From the NCBI GenBank assembly GCA_029260765.1, contig JAJDCP010000158.1:1-64000 (forward strand): a stretch of DNA of 64,000 nucleotides, in the 5' to 3' direction. Positions 6,915 to 15,173 of the stretch are shown here, one piece after another. A model generated the notes under the pieces. It saw nothing but the letters and a program-made list of their open reading frames with translations. It ran no database searches and was not told the origin of the DNA. The position numbers were made by a program, and so were the translations under genes. Each line of letters starts with the position of its first letter. The stretch's first letter is position 1. This stretch comes from Planctomycetota bacterium (GTDB lineage Bacteria; Planctomycetota; J058; JAJDCP01).

Positions 6915-8513
6915 TTACATCGGCCGAATTTCTATGGTGTGTGCGGCGCTCTGCGCGTCGCTGTGTATGTCGATCCACGGGCCGTCGGGCGCGGCCTGCC
7001 ACGACCAGCTGCCGGCTGCATCGCTGGAGTCTACGGTGAAGCCGTTGGGGTACAGGCTGTTGGGCAGGCTGATCCTGGTCGGGCCGACGGCGCCGTCTTC
7101 GTTGAAGCTCAGTTCGAGAATGCGGCTGGTCGGGTCGTAGCTCAGGGCGGTCGGTGTGCCGGCGACACGCTGCACGCGCGCACGCACCAGATCGGGCCAG
7201 TAGGGTTCGCTGGTCAGCTGCGGGTGGTAGTCCCAGTACGCCTGGCCGAGCAGGAATTCCTCGCACAGTGCCAGCTGGTCCCGCGCGATCTCGTCGTGGC
7301 CTGGCAACGATGCGCGCAGGAATCCCCATTCTCCCAGCAGCATCGGCACGCCCATGCGTTGCGCTGTTTCACGGGCTCGCGCCAGGCCCTGGCGCGCCCG
7401 CTCGACCTCGCCGTCGTAGGGCAGCAGCTCGGCGATCGGGTCGTAGTAGTGGGGGGCGAACACCACCCCCTCGAGCGGCGTGCCCGCGGCCGATTGAAGA
7501 GGCTCGAGTGCCGAACGCACTCCGATTCCGACCAAGCCGGTCGGCTCGACCAGCACCAGGTTGTCCGTGTCCACAGCCCGGATCGCCTGGCAGCAGCGTT
7601 CGAGAAACGGCTGTAGGTGGGTGCGCTCGAAGTCCCCGTTGGCTGCTTCCAGGGAATCGAGGAAGGTCGCCAGCGAGCTTGGGTCGGCGAGATGCTGCGC
7701 GAGCGTGTTGTTCAGCTGGCCCGAGGCCAGGCCACTGAGAAGCACCCCCGACAGCTGCTGCACGGCGGCCCACATCAGGGGGAGGATGGCCTGCCCGTAG
7801 AACGGCTCGTTCATGACGTCGTAGCCCAGAACGGCCGGGTGGCCGCCCAGGCGCTGGGCTATGGCAGCCCAGGTGGCCGCATAGTGCTCCTGCACGCCGA
7901 GCCCGCTGGCAGAGACAGTGTGGTTCTGCCAAAAACTCTCGAAAGCTGCGATGACTCGTGGCTGCAGGTAGATGGTCTGCCAGGGCAGCCCAGCGGGAAG
8001 CTGCAGGCTCTGCCAGCCGTCGTCGAAGGTGGCCCAGTCTGGCGCGCCATTGCCTCCTACGCTCTCGCCATAGGCGTCCTGATGCATGTCGAGCACGACT
8101 CCCAGGCCCTGGGCATGGCACCAGTCCAGGCGCTGTTCGATGGCATCGAGATAGGTCGGGTCGATCACTCCAGGTGAGGGCTCGACAGCCTTCCATTGCA
8201 GCAGCAGGCGCACGAAGTTGAAGCCGTTCTCGCGCAGCACGTCATAGTCGGCAGCGGTCTGCCAGGAAAGGTAGGGGGCGCTCTTGGAAGCCTGGGCGAC
8301 GTTCATGCCACTGAGCAGCACGACACCACCGTCCGCGTCGCGGATCCAGCTGCCGTCGCTGTGGACACCCTGCAGCGCCACGAAGCTGGCTGCAGCGGAA
8401 GGGCTGGAGCTGGTATGGCTGCTTGCAGCCTCGCTGCTCGAGCGGCTCTGGCAGCCCGCCAGGCTCAGGCTCAAGCAGGCGACCAGGCCCAGGATGCGCG
8501 TAGGAATCTGCAT
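6915..8513 (-). CDS. Glycoside hydrolase family 5 lipoprotein (endoglycoceramidase/cellulase-like)
   Basis: 532 residues. The N-terminus is a lipoprotein signal with lipobox LAGC at about residues 18-21, then a Ser/Ala linker. The TIM-barrel domain begins near residue 45 (HSDGSWIRDADG, LLSGMNV). The acid/base glutamate is in DVMNEPF and the nucleophile in LLGEWGF, the two glutamates that define clan GH-A/GH5. The opening pattern 'G.w..D..G....l.G.N' and VLDMHQDAY resemble endoglycoceramidase-like GH5 members, which cleave glycan from glycolipids, but a beta-glucan substrate cannot be excluded. It would act on the outer surface or in the periplasm, anchored by lipid. It ends in TAA at 6915 and stands alone. 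Confidence 0.85.
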   Translation of the reverse strand: MQIPTRILGLVACLSLSLAGCQSRSSSEAASSHTSSSPSAAASFVALQGVHSDGSWIRDADGGVVLLSGMNVAQASKSAPYLSWQTAADYDVLRENGFNFVRLLLQWKAVEPSPGVIDPTYLDAIEQRLDWCHAQGLGVVLDMHQDAYGESVGGNGAPDWATFDDGWQSLQLPAGLPWQTIYLQPRVIAAFESFWQNHTVSASGLGVQEHYAATWAAIAQRLGGHPAVLGYDVMNEPFYGQAILPLMWAAVQQLSGVLLSGLASGQLNNTLAQHLADPSSLATFLDSLEAANGDFERTHLQPFLERCCQAIRAVDTDNLVLVEPTGLVGIGVRSALEPLQSAAGTPLEGVVFAPHYYDPIAELLPYDGEVERARQGLARARETAQRMGVPMLLGEWGFLRASLPGHDEIARDQLALCEEFLLGQAYWDYHPQLTSEPYWPDLVRARVQRVAGTPTALSYDPTSRILELSFNEDGAVGPTRISLPNSLYPNGFTVDSSDAAGSWSWQAAPDGPWIDIHSDAQSAAHTIEIRPM

Positions 8514-8580
8514 GGCACCAGTGCCTCAAGTTGTTGTCGAGTCTCGGCCATTAAAGCGATGGCTGCCCGCAGGGCAATCT

Positions 8581-9189
8581 TTAAGGCCTGGTCAGGCGTC
8601 CGAAATACAGCCGCTCGGGGTCGACGTCCCCTCCGGCTCCCTGGAACAGCTCGACTTTGTCACCGATCCCATCTGTCGAGCCCTGTGAGCTGCGGTAGCG
8701 GATGCCGACGACATCTTCGCCGCGCGTCTCCCAGCCCAGGAACACCACGCTGTGGCCTGAGCGGCCGCGCCAGAATTGCAGGAAATCTCCGGCTTTGGCT
8801 TTGCGCGGGCGCACCGTGCGCCCGATGCCCAGGTTCTCGAGCGCCCAAGCGCATTGCTGTTCGCGTACCGTCTCGTCGTCCACCGCGCCGTACCAGTGTT
8901 TCCGGAACTTGCGCACCTCTTCTGCCTCGCGGCCCGCCAGCAGACCTTCGCTCTCGCATACCTGCATAACTACGGCAAAAGTGTACCCGCAGCAGTAGCT
9001 GCCGCGCTCCTGGCGCGCGAGGATCAGCTCTCCAGCGAGGCGGATCTCTCGCGGCGACCCCGTTCCGCCAGCCCATTCATAGCCGCCGCCATCTTCAAAG
9101 CTGCGCGCCGCGGCGACGACCTCTTCGTTGAGGTCATCGGCCCAGGCCGTCAGGGCGAACAGAGAAACTGTCAGCAGTCGACACAGCAT
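8581..9189 (-). CDS. Secreted NlpC/P60- or CHAP-like cysteine peptidase/amidase
   Basis: 202 residues with a short signal peptide (LLTVSLFALTAWA). A Cys in SYCCGYTF near residue 85 and a His in RSGHSVVFLG near residue 150 are placed like the catalytic pair of NlpC/P60 and CHAP amidases. Those enzymes cut peptidoglycan peptides or related amides. KAGDFLQFW, typical of the strand before the catalytic His in this fold, supports the call. Exact family and substrate are unsure. It lies about 70 bases upstream of the GH5 gene on the same strand and may be co-transcribed with it. Confidence 0.65.
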   Translation of the reverse strand: MLCRLLTVSLFALTAWADDLNEEVVAAARSFEDGGGYEWAGGTGSPREIRLAGELILARQERGSYCCGYTFAVVMQVCESEGLLAGREAEEVRKFRKHWYGAVDDETVREQQCAWALENLGIGRTVRPRKAKAGDFLQFWRGRSGHSVVFLGWETRGEDVVGIRYRSSQGSTDGIGDKVELFQGAGGDVDPERLYFGRLTRP

Positions 9190-9384
9190 GGCGGGTGCCC
9201 TCAGATGTGGTGGCTGGCTTCGAGGTTCAGGATCTCGCGTGTTCTTCCATGCAACGAGCCGGCGGCATCCACGCTGTTTCCGGAGGCCAGGAAGTCAAGG
9301 CGAGTGTAGCAAAGTGCCCGCAACACGACCACCTGGCTGGAAACGTGTAGCCGGATGGGGGAAATCGAGAAACTCGCTAGTACG
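9190..9384. other. Intergenic region upstream of sRNA copy 3
   Basis: No gene recognised. It serves as 5' flank for the minus-strand peptidase gene and as upstream region for the plus-strand sigma-54 promoter of sRNA copy 3. Confidence 0.5.
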
Positions 9385-9401
9385 CGGCACGACATGTGCA
9401 A
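9385..9401 (+). promoter_or_regulatory. Sigma-54 promoter of sRNA copy 3
   Basis: CGGCACG at 9385-9391 and TGTGCA at 9395-9400 keep the GG-to-GC interval of 10 bases. Predicted start is 9412, exactly on the conserved GAACAACCGGG. Confidence 0.78.
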
Positions 9402-9411
9402 TAGGAAGAGA

Positions 9412-9534
9412 GAACAACCGGGTCGCCTCTCGGCAAGACCCAACCCTCTCGCCCCCATACCTGTCTTCAGCCTGGCCAGCCGTGAGGCCCGCCGGGCTCC
9501 TCCCCCCCCACAGGCCAGGTTCTCCTGGCCTGCC
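9412..9534 (+). ncRNA. Sigma-54-driven structured small RNA, copy 3
   Basis: About 123 nucleotides. The 5' hairpin is GGGT-C-GCC/GGC-AAG-ACCC. The middle hairpin keeps GCC-GTGA-GGC, and below it AGCCTGGC pairs with GCCGGGCT, a different sequence from copies 1 and 2 that still pairs (one T-G). The terminal hairpin CAGGCCAGG/CCTGGCCTG lies at 9511-9532. It sits about 3 kb from the other two copies, beyond two protein genes on the opposite strand, so the family is dispersed rather than only tandem. Confidence 0.78.
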
Positions 9535-9540
9535 CACATT

Positions 9541-9853
9541 TGTTGCACGCAGGTGTGCGATGTGGTGGCACCGTGACGCAGATTGTCAGGCTCTGTAGCC
9601 AAATGTGCCGGTCTGGCACGCCCGAGGTCGGCGATTTGCGCCTGTATGCGAACCGTCGAGACAGGTTTCGTCTGCGGGGATCCGCCTGGAATGGTCGCTG
9701 GGAGGGAATGCCAACATTCTATACACATTGTGGAAAACTGACTACGATGTGTGCGCCGGCGGTGTGCGTTGTCGTCCCGGCCGAACGCAAGCAGCCGCTC
9801 AGGGCGTAGCCCGTGAGCGGCATGCTCAGAAACTGTAAGAGAGTCGGGGAATC
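9541..9853. other. Gene-free region downstream of sRNA copy 3
   Basis: No coding sequence supported. It contains a near-consensus TGGCAC-type sequence at 9569 whose -12 element is one base too close, and the strong hairpin at 9788-9815. Confidence 0.45.
9788..9815. terminator. Long hairpin at the end of the minus-strand GTPase operon
   Basis: CCGCTCA-GGGC-GTA-GCCC-GTGAGCGG forms an almost perfect 11-bp stem (approximate limits). It lies just beyond the stop codon of the last minus-strand gene (9854). There is no run of T, so it may be a processing or REP-type hairpin rather than a classic terminator. The core GGGC-GTA-GCCC recurs near 32607-32634. Confidence 0.4.
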
Positions 9854-10303
9854 CTAGAAGAAGGCTTCCCAGCGGTTGTTCTCGTACTTGACGCCGAGTA
9901 TCAACGCGAGCACAAAGAAGATGATGCTGCCGCCCAGTGGACCGTAGAGGCGGAGAGCATCTTCTTCGAGGACGACCTCTTTCGAGCCGGTGAAGTAGAT
10001 GAATAGCATGAAGAGCACCGCGGCGAGGATGGCCGGGATGACGGCCATTTTGGCGTTGCGTGACTCCAGCGACTTGTAGATCGAAGCCTGGCTCAAGAAG
10101 TCTTCACTGGGACGCACCGAGCGATGGCCGCAGAAAATACACTCAAGGCCTTCGGAGTCATTGCTCGGATTGTAGTAGAGCTCTTGCAGGCAGTCGCGGC
10201 AGCGCACGAGCACGCCTCCGACCGCGACCGGGCGGTTTCGGCGCGATTGCTGCTTGACCGAGATCTTGGCGCTGGCCTTGGTCCGGCCTGATTTCTTCGC
10301 CAT
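9854..10303 (-). CDS. Small zinc-ribbon protein with two membrane segments
   Basis: 149 residues; ATG preceded by GAGGAG. After a basic N-terminus, a four-cysteine ribbon (CRDC near residue 35, CIFC near residue 57) is followed by two hydrophobic helices (VIPAILAAVLFMLFIYF and GPLGGSIIFFVLALILGV) and a short tail. It is the last gene of the minus-strand operon, 129 bases after the coiled-coil gene, so co-transcription is likely but less certain than for the others. Its zinc ribbon echoes the ribbons of the GTPase gene upstream. A membrane anchor or receptor for the complex is an inference. Confidence 0.6.
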   Translation of the reverse strand: MAKKSGRTKASAKISVKQQSRRNRPVAVGGVLVRCRDCLQELYYNPSNDSEGLECIFCGHRSVRPSEDFLSQASIYKSLESRNAKMAVIPAILAAVLFMLFIYFTGSKEVVLEEDALRLYGPLGGSIIFFVLALILGVKYENNRWEAFF

Positions 10304-10432
10304 CGTCGTCTCCTCTGAAGATCTTCACGCCGAAGACTACCTTCTCGACGTCATCTTTTGGTCACAGCCCCATGCTGTTCAAACACCACATGCACCTGTC
10401 CGTCACAACTGGACAGGTCGAAGGGCTCGGGC

Positions 10433-12757
10433 TCAATCGTCGGCGAGCGCGTCAAGATCGTTTTCGTCCAGACGTTGGGTGCCATCGGAAGCGTCGAAAA
10501 CGGGTGAGCTCTGAATCAAGGTCTTCGAATCGTCCGGCGGTGGCTGCTCGTAGACGCGGGACGAAGGCGGAGGCACCACGCCTGGAGGCCGGGCGGCACC
10601 TGGGGGCGCGGCCACGGGCGGGGCTGGCTGCATGTAGCCTGCTGGAGGAGGGGCTCCGAAGCCTGCCGCCGGTGGTGGGGGTTGTACGAATGAGCCCGCG
10701 GGAGCCGGCGCGGGGGGGTGCACGAACGACCCTGCGGGCGGCGGAGCCGCGTGGCTGGGCGGAGGCGCATAGCTGGGCTGCGCAGCGGGCTTGGCATAGC
10801 CCGGGGCCGGCGCCGGCGCCGCTGGATGAACACTTGAGGCGGACGGAGCGGGGGCCGCGGGCGGCGGTCCCCAGCCGGCCTGTGGCGCGCTGGGCTGCAC
10901 CGGTGCGGGGTTATGCCGAGCAGCGGCGGGCGGCGGCGGCCCCCAACCAGCCTGTGGCGCAGAGGGGTGGGCCGGCGCAGGAGCGGCCGGAGCCGGAGCT
11001 GGAGCCGCCCGAGGCGCTGGAGCCGCCTGGGCCGCCGGACCCGCCGGACCCGCCAGGCCCGGGGGGCCGGGCAGCGGCCCCGGGGGCGGAGCCAACACAG
11101 CAGAGCCCGAGCTCGGTGCGGCACGAGCTGCGGCGACTTCCTGGCGCATTGAGTCCGGGAACAGCGCTGAAGGAGTGGGGCTCAGAAAGGAGCCAGTCAC
11201 CGGCGGCGGCTCACTGACCGACAAGGAAGGCTCTTCCGCCGCCGGCTTCGGACGGGGTTTCGGCTTCGCGAGCAGGTAGTCGGGCGAGTCCTCCGGGAGG
11301 GATTTGCCGGCACTGTTCAAGCGCAGCAGGTTGGTGCGCAACTTCTCATAGGTTTCGCCGAGGGCTGCCAGCCGGCCCAGGCGGCTGACCACCTCGATGG
11401 TGCCCTTCCGTTCATTCATCGCATTGAGCAGCACCGGATAGTCGTGCAGTGCTTCGCGTGCCCGCTTGTCCAGCCAGTCGGCCTCCAGCCTGAGGTGGCG
11501 CAGATTCTCAGGCAGCTCGTCATCGTCGCGTCCGGCCACCAGGTCGCTGATCCCGGCAAAGACCTTCTCGCAGCCTGTTTGCAGCTCGGTCAGCTCTGGC
11601 TCCTCGATCAACTCAGCGTACTTCAGCTCAGTGGTCAGGTACCGGATGCGCTCTCCGAGCAGTTTTTCCTTGCGTGCCAGTTCGTCGCGCAGCTTGCGGA
11701 GCTGATCCTCCAGCTCATGGATGCGGTCGATGGCCTCGCTGCGCTTGAGCCCGTGCGCGGAGAGCTTTCCGTTCAGACCGTCGATCTGGCGTCCCAGCTC
11801 ACTCTTCTCGGCCTCACGGTCTGCCAGGGCCTTCTCGAGCTCGGCGATGCGCTTGTTCAGGGCATGCTCGCGCGCCTCAGCGGTTCGGGCCAGCTGCGCG
11901 AGCTCGTCGCAGCGCTGCTCCCACCGCCCATCGGCGTCCTGCTGGGCACGATCGACGTTGCTCTTCAGCTCCTGGATCATGCGCATCTTTTCGTTGTCCA
12001 GGAACGCGACCGTCTGGCCTTTGTAGGCGTCCATGTCGCTCATGTACTGGCGCCGCTCGTTCTCGTGCTGAGCGGCCAGCTCCTGCATCTTGCGCTGCAT
12101 TTCCTGAATGTGCGCTTGCAGCTGCGCCTCGCGCTCCTGAAGCTGGCGGTCCTTGTCCGCGAGCGCCTGCTGCATACCCTGGCTACCAGCAGCCAGCTGT
12201 TGTTGCAGCTGTTGCAGCTGTTGTTCGTACTGAGCCTTCTGTTCTGCCAGCGCCTGGTCTTTGGAGGCCTGGGCCTGTTGCAGCTGCTGCTGCAGGTTGG
12301 CGATGGCTTGCTGCATTTGCTGCTGCAGCTCTGCCATCTTGCGATCGTACTCTTCGCGCAAGGCTCGCAGATCGTGTTCTTTGCCCGCCGCGGTTTTCTG
12401 GTTGGCCTCCTGCTGGGCTGCGAGCTGCCCCGCCAACTCCTGTTCGCGCTGGGCAGCCGCCTGCAGAGCGGCCTCCGCCTCCGCCAGCCGTTGCTTGAGA
12501 GCCTCGTGCTCTTTGATCAGCTCGCTGAGCTGCTGCTTGAGCGAGTCGGCCTTGTTTCTGGCGCTCTGGCTGGCGAGCTCCATCTCGGTCATCTTGGCGA
12601 TGAGGTCTTTCTTGTCGAGCGCCCCGTAGGTCTCCAGCAGAGCATCGATGATCTTCCGGATCCCCTGGCGGGTGATCACGGCTCGCTTGCCCTTGACCTC
12701 CTTGGTCTTCAGCTGCTGATTGATCAGGCTTTTGAGGTCTCGCTGCTCTTCAGCCAT
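10433..12757 (-). CDS. Long coiled-coil protein with Pro/Ala-rich C-terminal tail
   Basis: 774 residues; ATG preceded by AAGGAG. Residues about 30-62 form a small module (IRKIIDALL...DLIAKMTEMEL) also found at residues 38-66 of the next gene upstream. Residues 65-370 are an almost continuous Gln/Glu-rich coiled coil. Residues about 370-480 form a second helical module containing EEPELT, again shared with the paralogue. Residues about 500-730 are low-complexity Pro/Ala with repeats such as PSAPQAGWGPPP (twice) and PAGSFV (twice). The end is acidic. No enzyme domain is present. It is probably a cytoplasmic scaffold or filament-like partner of the GTPase. Start to stop spacing to the upstream gene is 25 bases. 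Confidence 0.62.
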   Translation of the reverse strand: MAEEQRDLKSLINQQLKTKEVKGKRAVITRQGIRKIIDALLETYGALDKKDLIAKMTEMELASQSARNKADSLKQQLSELIKEHEALKQRLAEAEAALQAAAQREQELAGQLAAQQEANQKTAAGKEHDLRALREEYDRKMAELQQQMQQAIANLQQQLQQAQASKDQALAEQKAQYEQQLQQLQQQLAAGSQGMQQALADKDRQLQEREAQLQAHIQEMQRKMQELAAQHENERRQYMSDMDAYKGQTVAFLDNEKMRMIQELKSNVDRAQQDADGRWEQRCDELAQLARTAEAREHALNKRIAELEKALADREAEKSELGRQIDGLNGKLSAHGLKRSEAIDRIHELEDQLRKLRDELARKEKLLGERIRYLTTELKYAELIEEPELTELQTGCEKVFAGISDLVAGRDDDELPENLRHLRLEADWLDKRAREALHDYPVLLNAMNERKGTIEVVSRLGRLAALGETYEKLRTNLLRLNSAGKSLPEDSPDYLLAKPKPRPKPAAEEPSLSVSEPPPVTGSFLSPTPSALFPDSMRQEVAAARAAPSSGSAVLAPPPGPLPGPPGLAGPAGPAAQAAPAPRAAPAPAPAAPAPAHPSAPQAGWGPPPPAAARHNPAPVQPSAPQAGWGPPPAAPAPSASSVHPAAPAPAPGYAKPAAQPSYAPPPSHAAPPPAGSFVHPPAPAPAGSFVQPPPPAAGFGAPPPAGYMQPAPPVAAPPGAARPPGVVPPPSSRVYEQPPPDDSKTLIQSSPVFDASDGTQRLDENDLDALADD

Positions 12758-12782
12758 CGGGGCTCCTTTCGGGACGTGGAGT

Positions 12783-15161
12783 CTAATTCCCGTCCAGGTT
12801 CGACTGCAAAACGTCGAACGCGGCGTTTAGGTTCTGCACTTCCTGGCCGATGCGCTCGGTCCAGTTGGCAAGGGTCTGGATCTCGACAAACGCTTCCAGC
12901 GACATCTTGCGCTGATCCATCAGTGAGATCAATTCACGAGTTCGTTTGGCGTTGCCATCCAAGCAGGCCTTGAAGGACTCTGCTTCTTTGTGCGCTGTGC
13001 GTAGCGCGTCGAAACGCGCCTTGCGCGCGGGGTCTCCCTCGATCGAGGTCTTGAGCTTGCGTCCCACCGCGGCCATCGTCTTGACGAGCCGACCGGCTTC
13101 TTTTTTTGCGCTGCTCAGCTCAGGTTCTTCATAGAGCCAGGCACCCTTGAGCTCGACCTGCAAGGCGCGGATCGATTTACTCAGGCGCGCGACCTCCGCG
13201 GCATATTCCTTGCGCAAGGCCTCGAGCTCGGCCTCGAGCTCGGCGATGCGCTCGAGGGCTGTGCCCGCCTTCAGTTTGATCTCGGCCAGCTCCTCGCGGG
13301 CCTTGCGCAGCTCACCATTCAGTTGCTCTTCGACCCGCAGCTTCTCTGCTTCGAGGGCCATCAGCTTGTTCTCGAGATCTTCGACCCGCTCGCCACGCTG
13401 TTGCGCCACATCTTGGGACTGTTTCAGCTCGCCCTCAAGGGCTTCGATGCGCTCGCGGTCCTGCGCCCGCGCCTCTTCGAGCTCCTGCGCCTGGTTCTCC
13501 AGCTTCGCTTCGAGCTCGCTGCGTGCCTTATGGTGGCTGTCCTCGGCCTCGCGCAGGCGCTCCTCGAGCTCAGCGCGCACGCGTTCGAGCTGCTGGGCGG
13601 CGTCTTCGGCCTCGCGTTCCTTTGCCTGGCGCAGCTCAGTGAGTTGCTTCTCGTGTTCAGCGCGCAGCTCTTCGAGCTGGTGATCGCGCTCGGTGCGTAG
13701 CTCGTCGAGTGCTTGCGTGCCTGACGAAGCGGCAGCGGCCAGGGCCTGTTCCGCCTCGGTCTGTTGGCTCAGGAGCTGCTCTCGCAGCTCTTTGAGGCTG
13801 GCCTCGTGCTGCTCGTTGGCCAGCTCGAGGCCCGCGCGACTCTCAGCCAGAGCCTGCTCGGCGGCGTCAGCTCTCTCCTGCTGCGCCTGCAAAGCCTGCT
13901 TCAGCTCGTCGATTTCGCTCTCGAGCGTTTGCCGTTGCGCGGCACCGTGGCTGATCGCCTCCTGGTTTTCACTACTGAGTGTCTGCAGCTCTTCGGCCTT
14001 GCGCTTGTACGAGGCCGCCTCGGCCTCGCTCGCTTCAAGTCGGCTACTGAGATCGCGGGCGGCGCGCTGGCTCTCGGCCAGCTCCTCGCCCTGCCGCTCC
14101 AGCTGTGCCCGCAGCTTGGCTACCTCTTCGGAGGTCGCAGAGAAGCGCGCCTCGGCTCCCTGCACCATCTCTTCGGTTTGCGCCAGCAACTGTTGGATCT
14201 TTTCGGCCTGCTGGCGAGCCTCCTGGCGGGAAGCCTCGAGCTGCGCCTGCAGCTCGCTCAATGAGGTCTCCAGCTGCTGGCGTTCCCGGCTGCGCTGGCT
14301 CTCGGCCTGCGCCAGTTGCTGGCGTGCAGCGTTCAGCTCGGCCTGTAGAGTCTCTCGAGCCTCATGCAACTTGGCGATCTCGTCCGCCTGCATCTTCAGC
14401 TGCTGCTGGCCCTTGTCACTGACCTGCGAGAAGCGTTGATGGTCTTGCTTCAGCTTCTCGAGCAGCTCGCGGATCTTTGCATCGCGCTCTTCGATCGCCC
14501 GAGTCGTCTCGCGCTCTTGCTCGGCCAACAGTTTATCGCGCTCGGCCACGGCGCCCTCGAAGCGGGTGCGCTCCTCGCCGAGCGCCGCCAGACGTGCCTT
14601 GAGCTCTTCGAGCCGTCCGAGGGCATCGCGCTCGCGCTCGGCCAGGGCGTGTTTGAGCTGCTCGATCTGGCGGTGGTAACGCCCGGTCTCCTGCGCGCGG
14701 TCCGTGGTGATGGCTTGCGCCTGGAAGCGTAGCGCTTCGAGCTCACGGTCGCGGTTCTTCAGCTGTGCAAGCTGGCTGTCGAAGCGAGCCCGCAGGTCGG
14801 CGAGCTCGCTCTCGAGCCCGGGAATCCGCCCGAGCGAGCGGGCCTTCGACTGCAGCGCATCGAGTGTCTGCCGGTGCTTCGTGCGCTCGGCGGCCAGGTC
14901 TTTCTTGAGGGCCTGCAGCTGGTCCTTGAGCTTCTGCTTCTGGCGGTCGAAATTCGAATACCGCACCTCGTGTTCAGTCAACTTGGCGATCAGGTCTTTG
15001 TGCTCGAGACCCTCATAATCCTTGAGCAGGTCCTCGATGAGCTTGCGGATGTCCTTGGCCTTGACGACCCGCATTTTTTTCGAGATGTCGGTCGGCAGCA
15101 TGGTCCGGCCCAGGTCGTCCTTCAACCTGCGGATGGCCCCCTCGACCTTGTCATCACTCAT
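12783..15161 (-). CDS. Long coiled-coil protein, paralogue of the 10433-12757 product
   Basis: 792 residues. Residues 38-66 (DIRKLIEDLL, KDLIAKLTEHE) match the N-terminal module of the neighbouring paralogue. Residues about 70-660 form a very long Glu/Arg/Gln coiled coil with hardly a break. Residues about 665-792 hold the shared EEPELS-containing helical module, here without the Pro/Ala tail. The similarity of both ends around coiled coils of different length suggests an old duplication, with the modules as the conserved functional parts and the coil as a spacer. It starts 12 bases after the GAP1-like gene. SMC-like or structural names would be misleading, since no ATPase heads exist. Confidence 0.62.
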   Translation of the reverse strand: MSDDKVEGAIRRLKDDLGRTMLPTDISKKMRVVKAKDIRKLIEDLLKDYEGLEHKDLIAKLTEHEVRYSNFDRQKQKLKDQLQALKKDLAAERTKHRQTLDALQSKARSLGRIPGLESELADLRARFDSQLAQLKNRDRELEALRFQAQAITTDRAQETGRYHRQIEQLKHALAERERDALGRLEELKARLAALGEERTRFEGAVAERDKLLAEQERETTRAIEERDAKIRELLEKLKQDHQRFSQVSDKGQQQLKMQADEIAKLHEARETLQAELNAARQQLAQAESQRSRERQQLETSLSELQAQLEASRQEARQQAEKIQQLLAQTEEMVQGAEARFSATSEEVAKLRAQLERQGEELAESQRAARDLSSRLEASEAEAASYKRKAEELQTLSSENQEAISHGAAQRQTLESEIDELKQALQAQQERADAAEQALAESRAGLELANEQHEASLKELREQLLSQQTEAEQALAAAASSGTQALDELRTERDHQLEELRAEHEKQLTELRQAKEREAEDAAQQLERVRAELEERLREAEDSHHKARSELEAKLENQAQELEEARAQDRERIEALEGELKQSQDVAQQRGERVEDLENKLMALEAEKLRVEEQLNGELRKAREELAEIKLKAGTALERIAELEAELEALRKEYAAEVARLSKSIRALQVELKGAWLYEEPELSSAKKEAGRLVKTMAAVGRKLKTSIEGDPARKARFDALRTAHKEAESFKACLDGNAKRTRELISLMDQRKMSLEAFVEIQTLANWTERIGQEVQNLNAAFDVLQSNLDGN

Positions 15162-15173
15162 GAATGCCCCCGC

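Noticed and set aside
6582..7616. 344-codon plus-strand open frame
   Set aside because: It overlaps the GH5 gene on the other strand and the REP hairpins, and its product resembles nothing.
9567..9585. TGGCACCGTGACGCA as a fourth sigma-54 promoter
   Set aside because: The -12 GC is one base too close to the -24 GG, and neither the conserved RNA start nor a gene follows.
11444..12973. 509-codon Leu-rich open frame on the plus strand
   Set aside because: It is the mirror of the Gln/Glu-rich coiled coil; the apparent membrane-like leucine runs are a by-product of CAG repeats read backwards.
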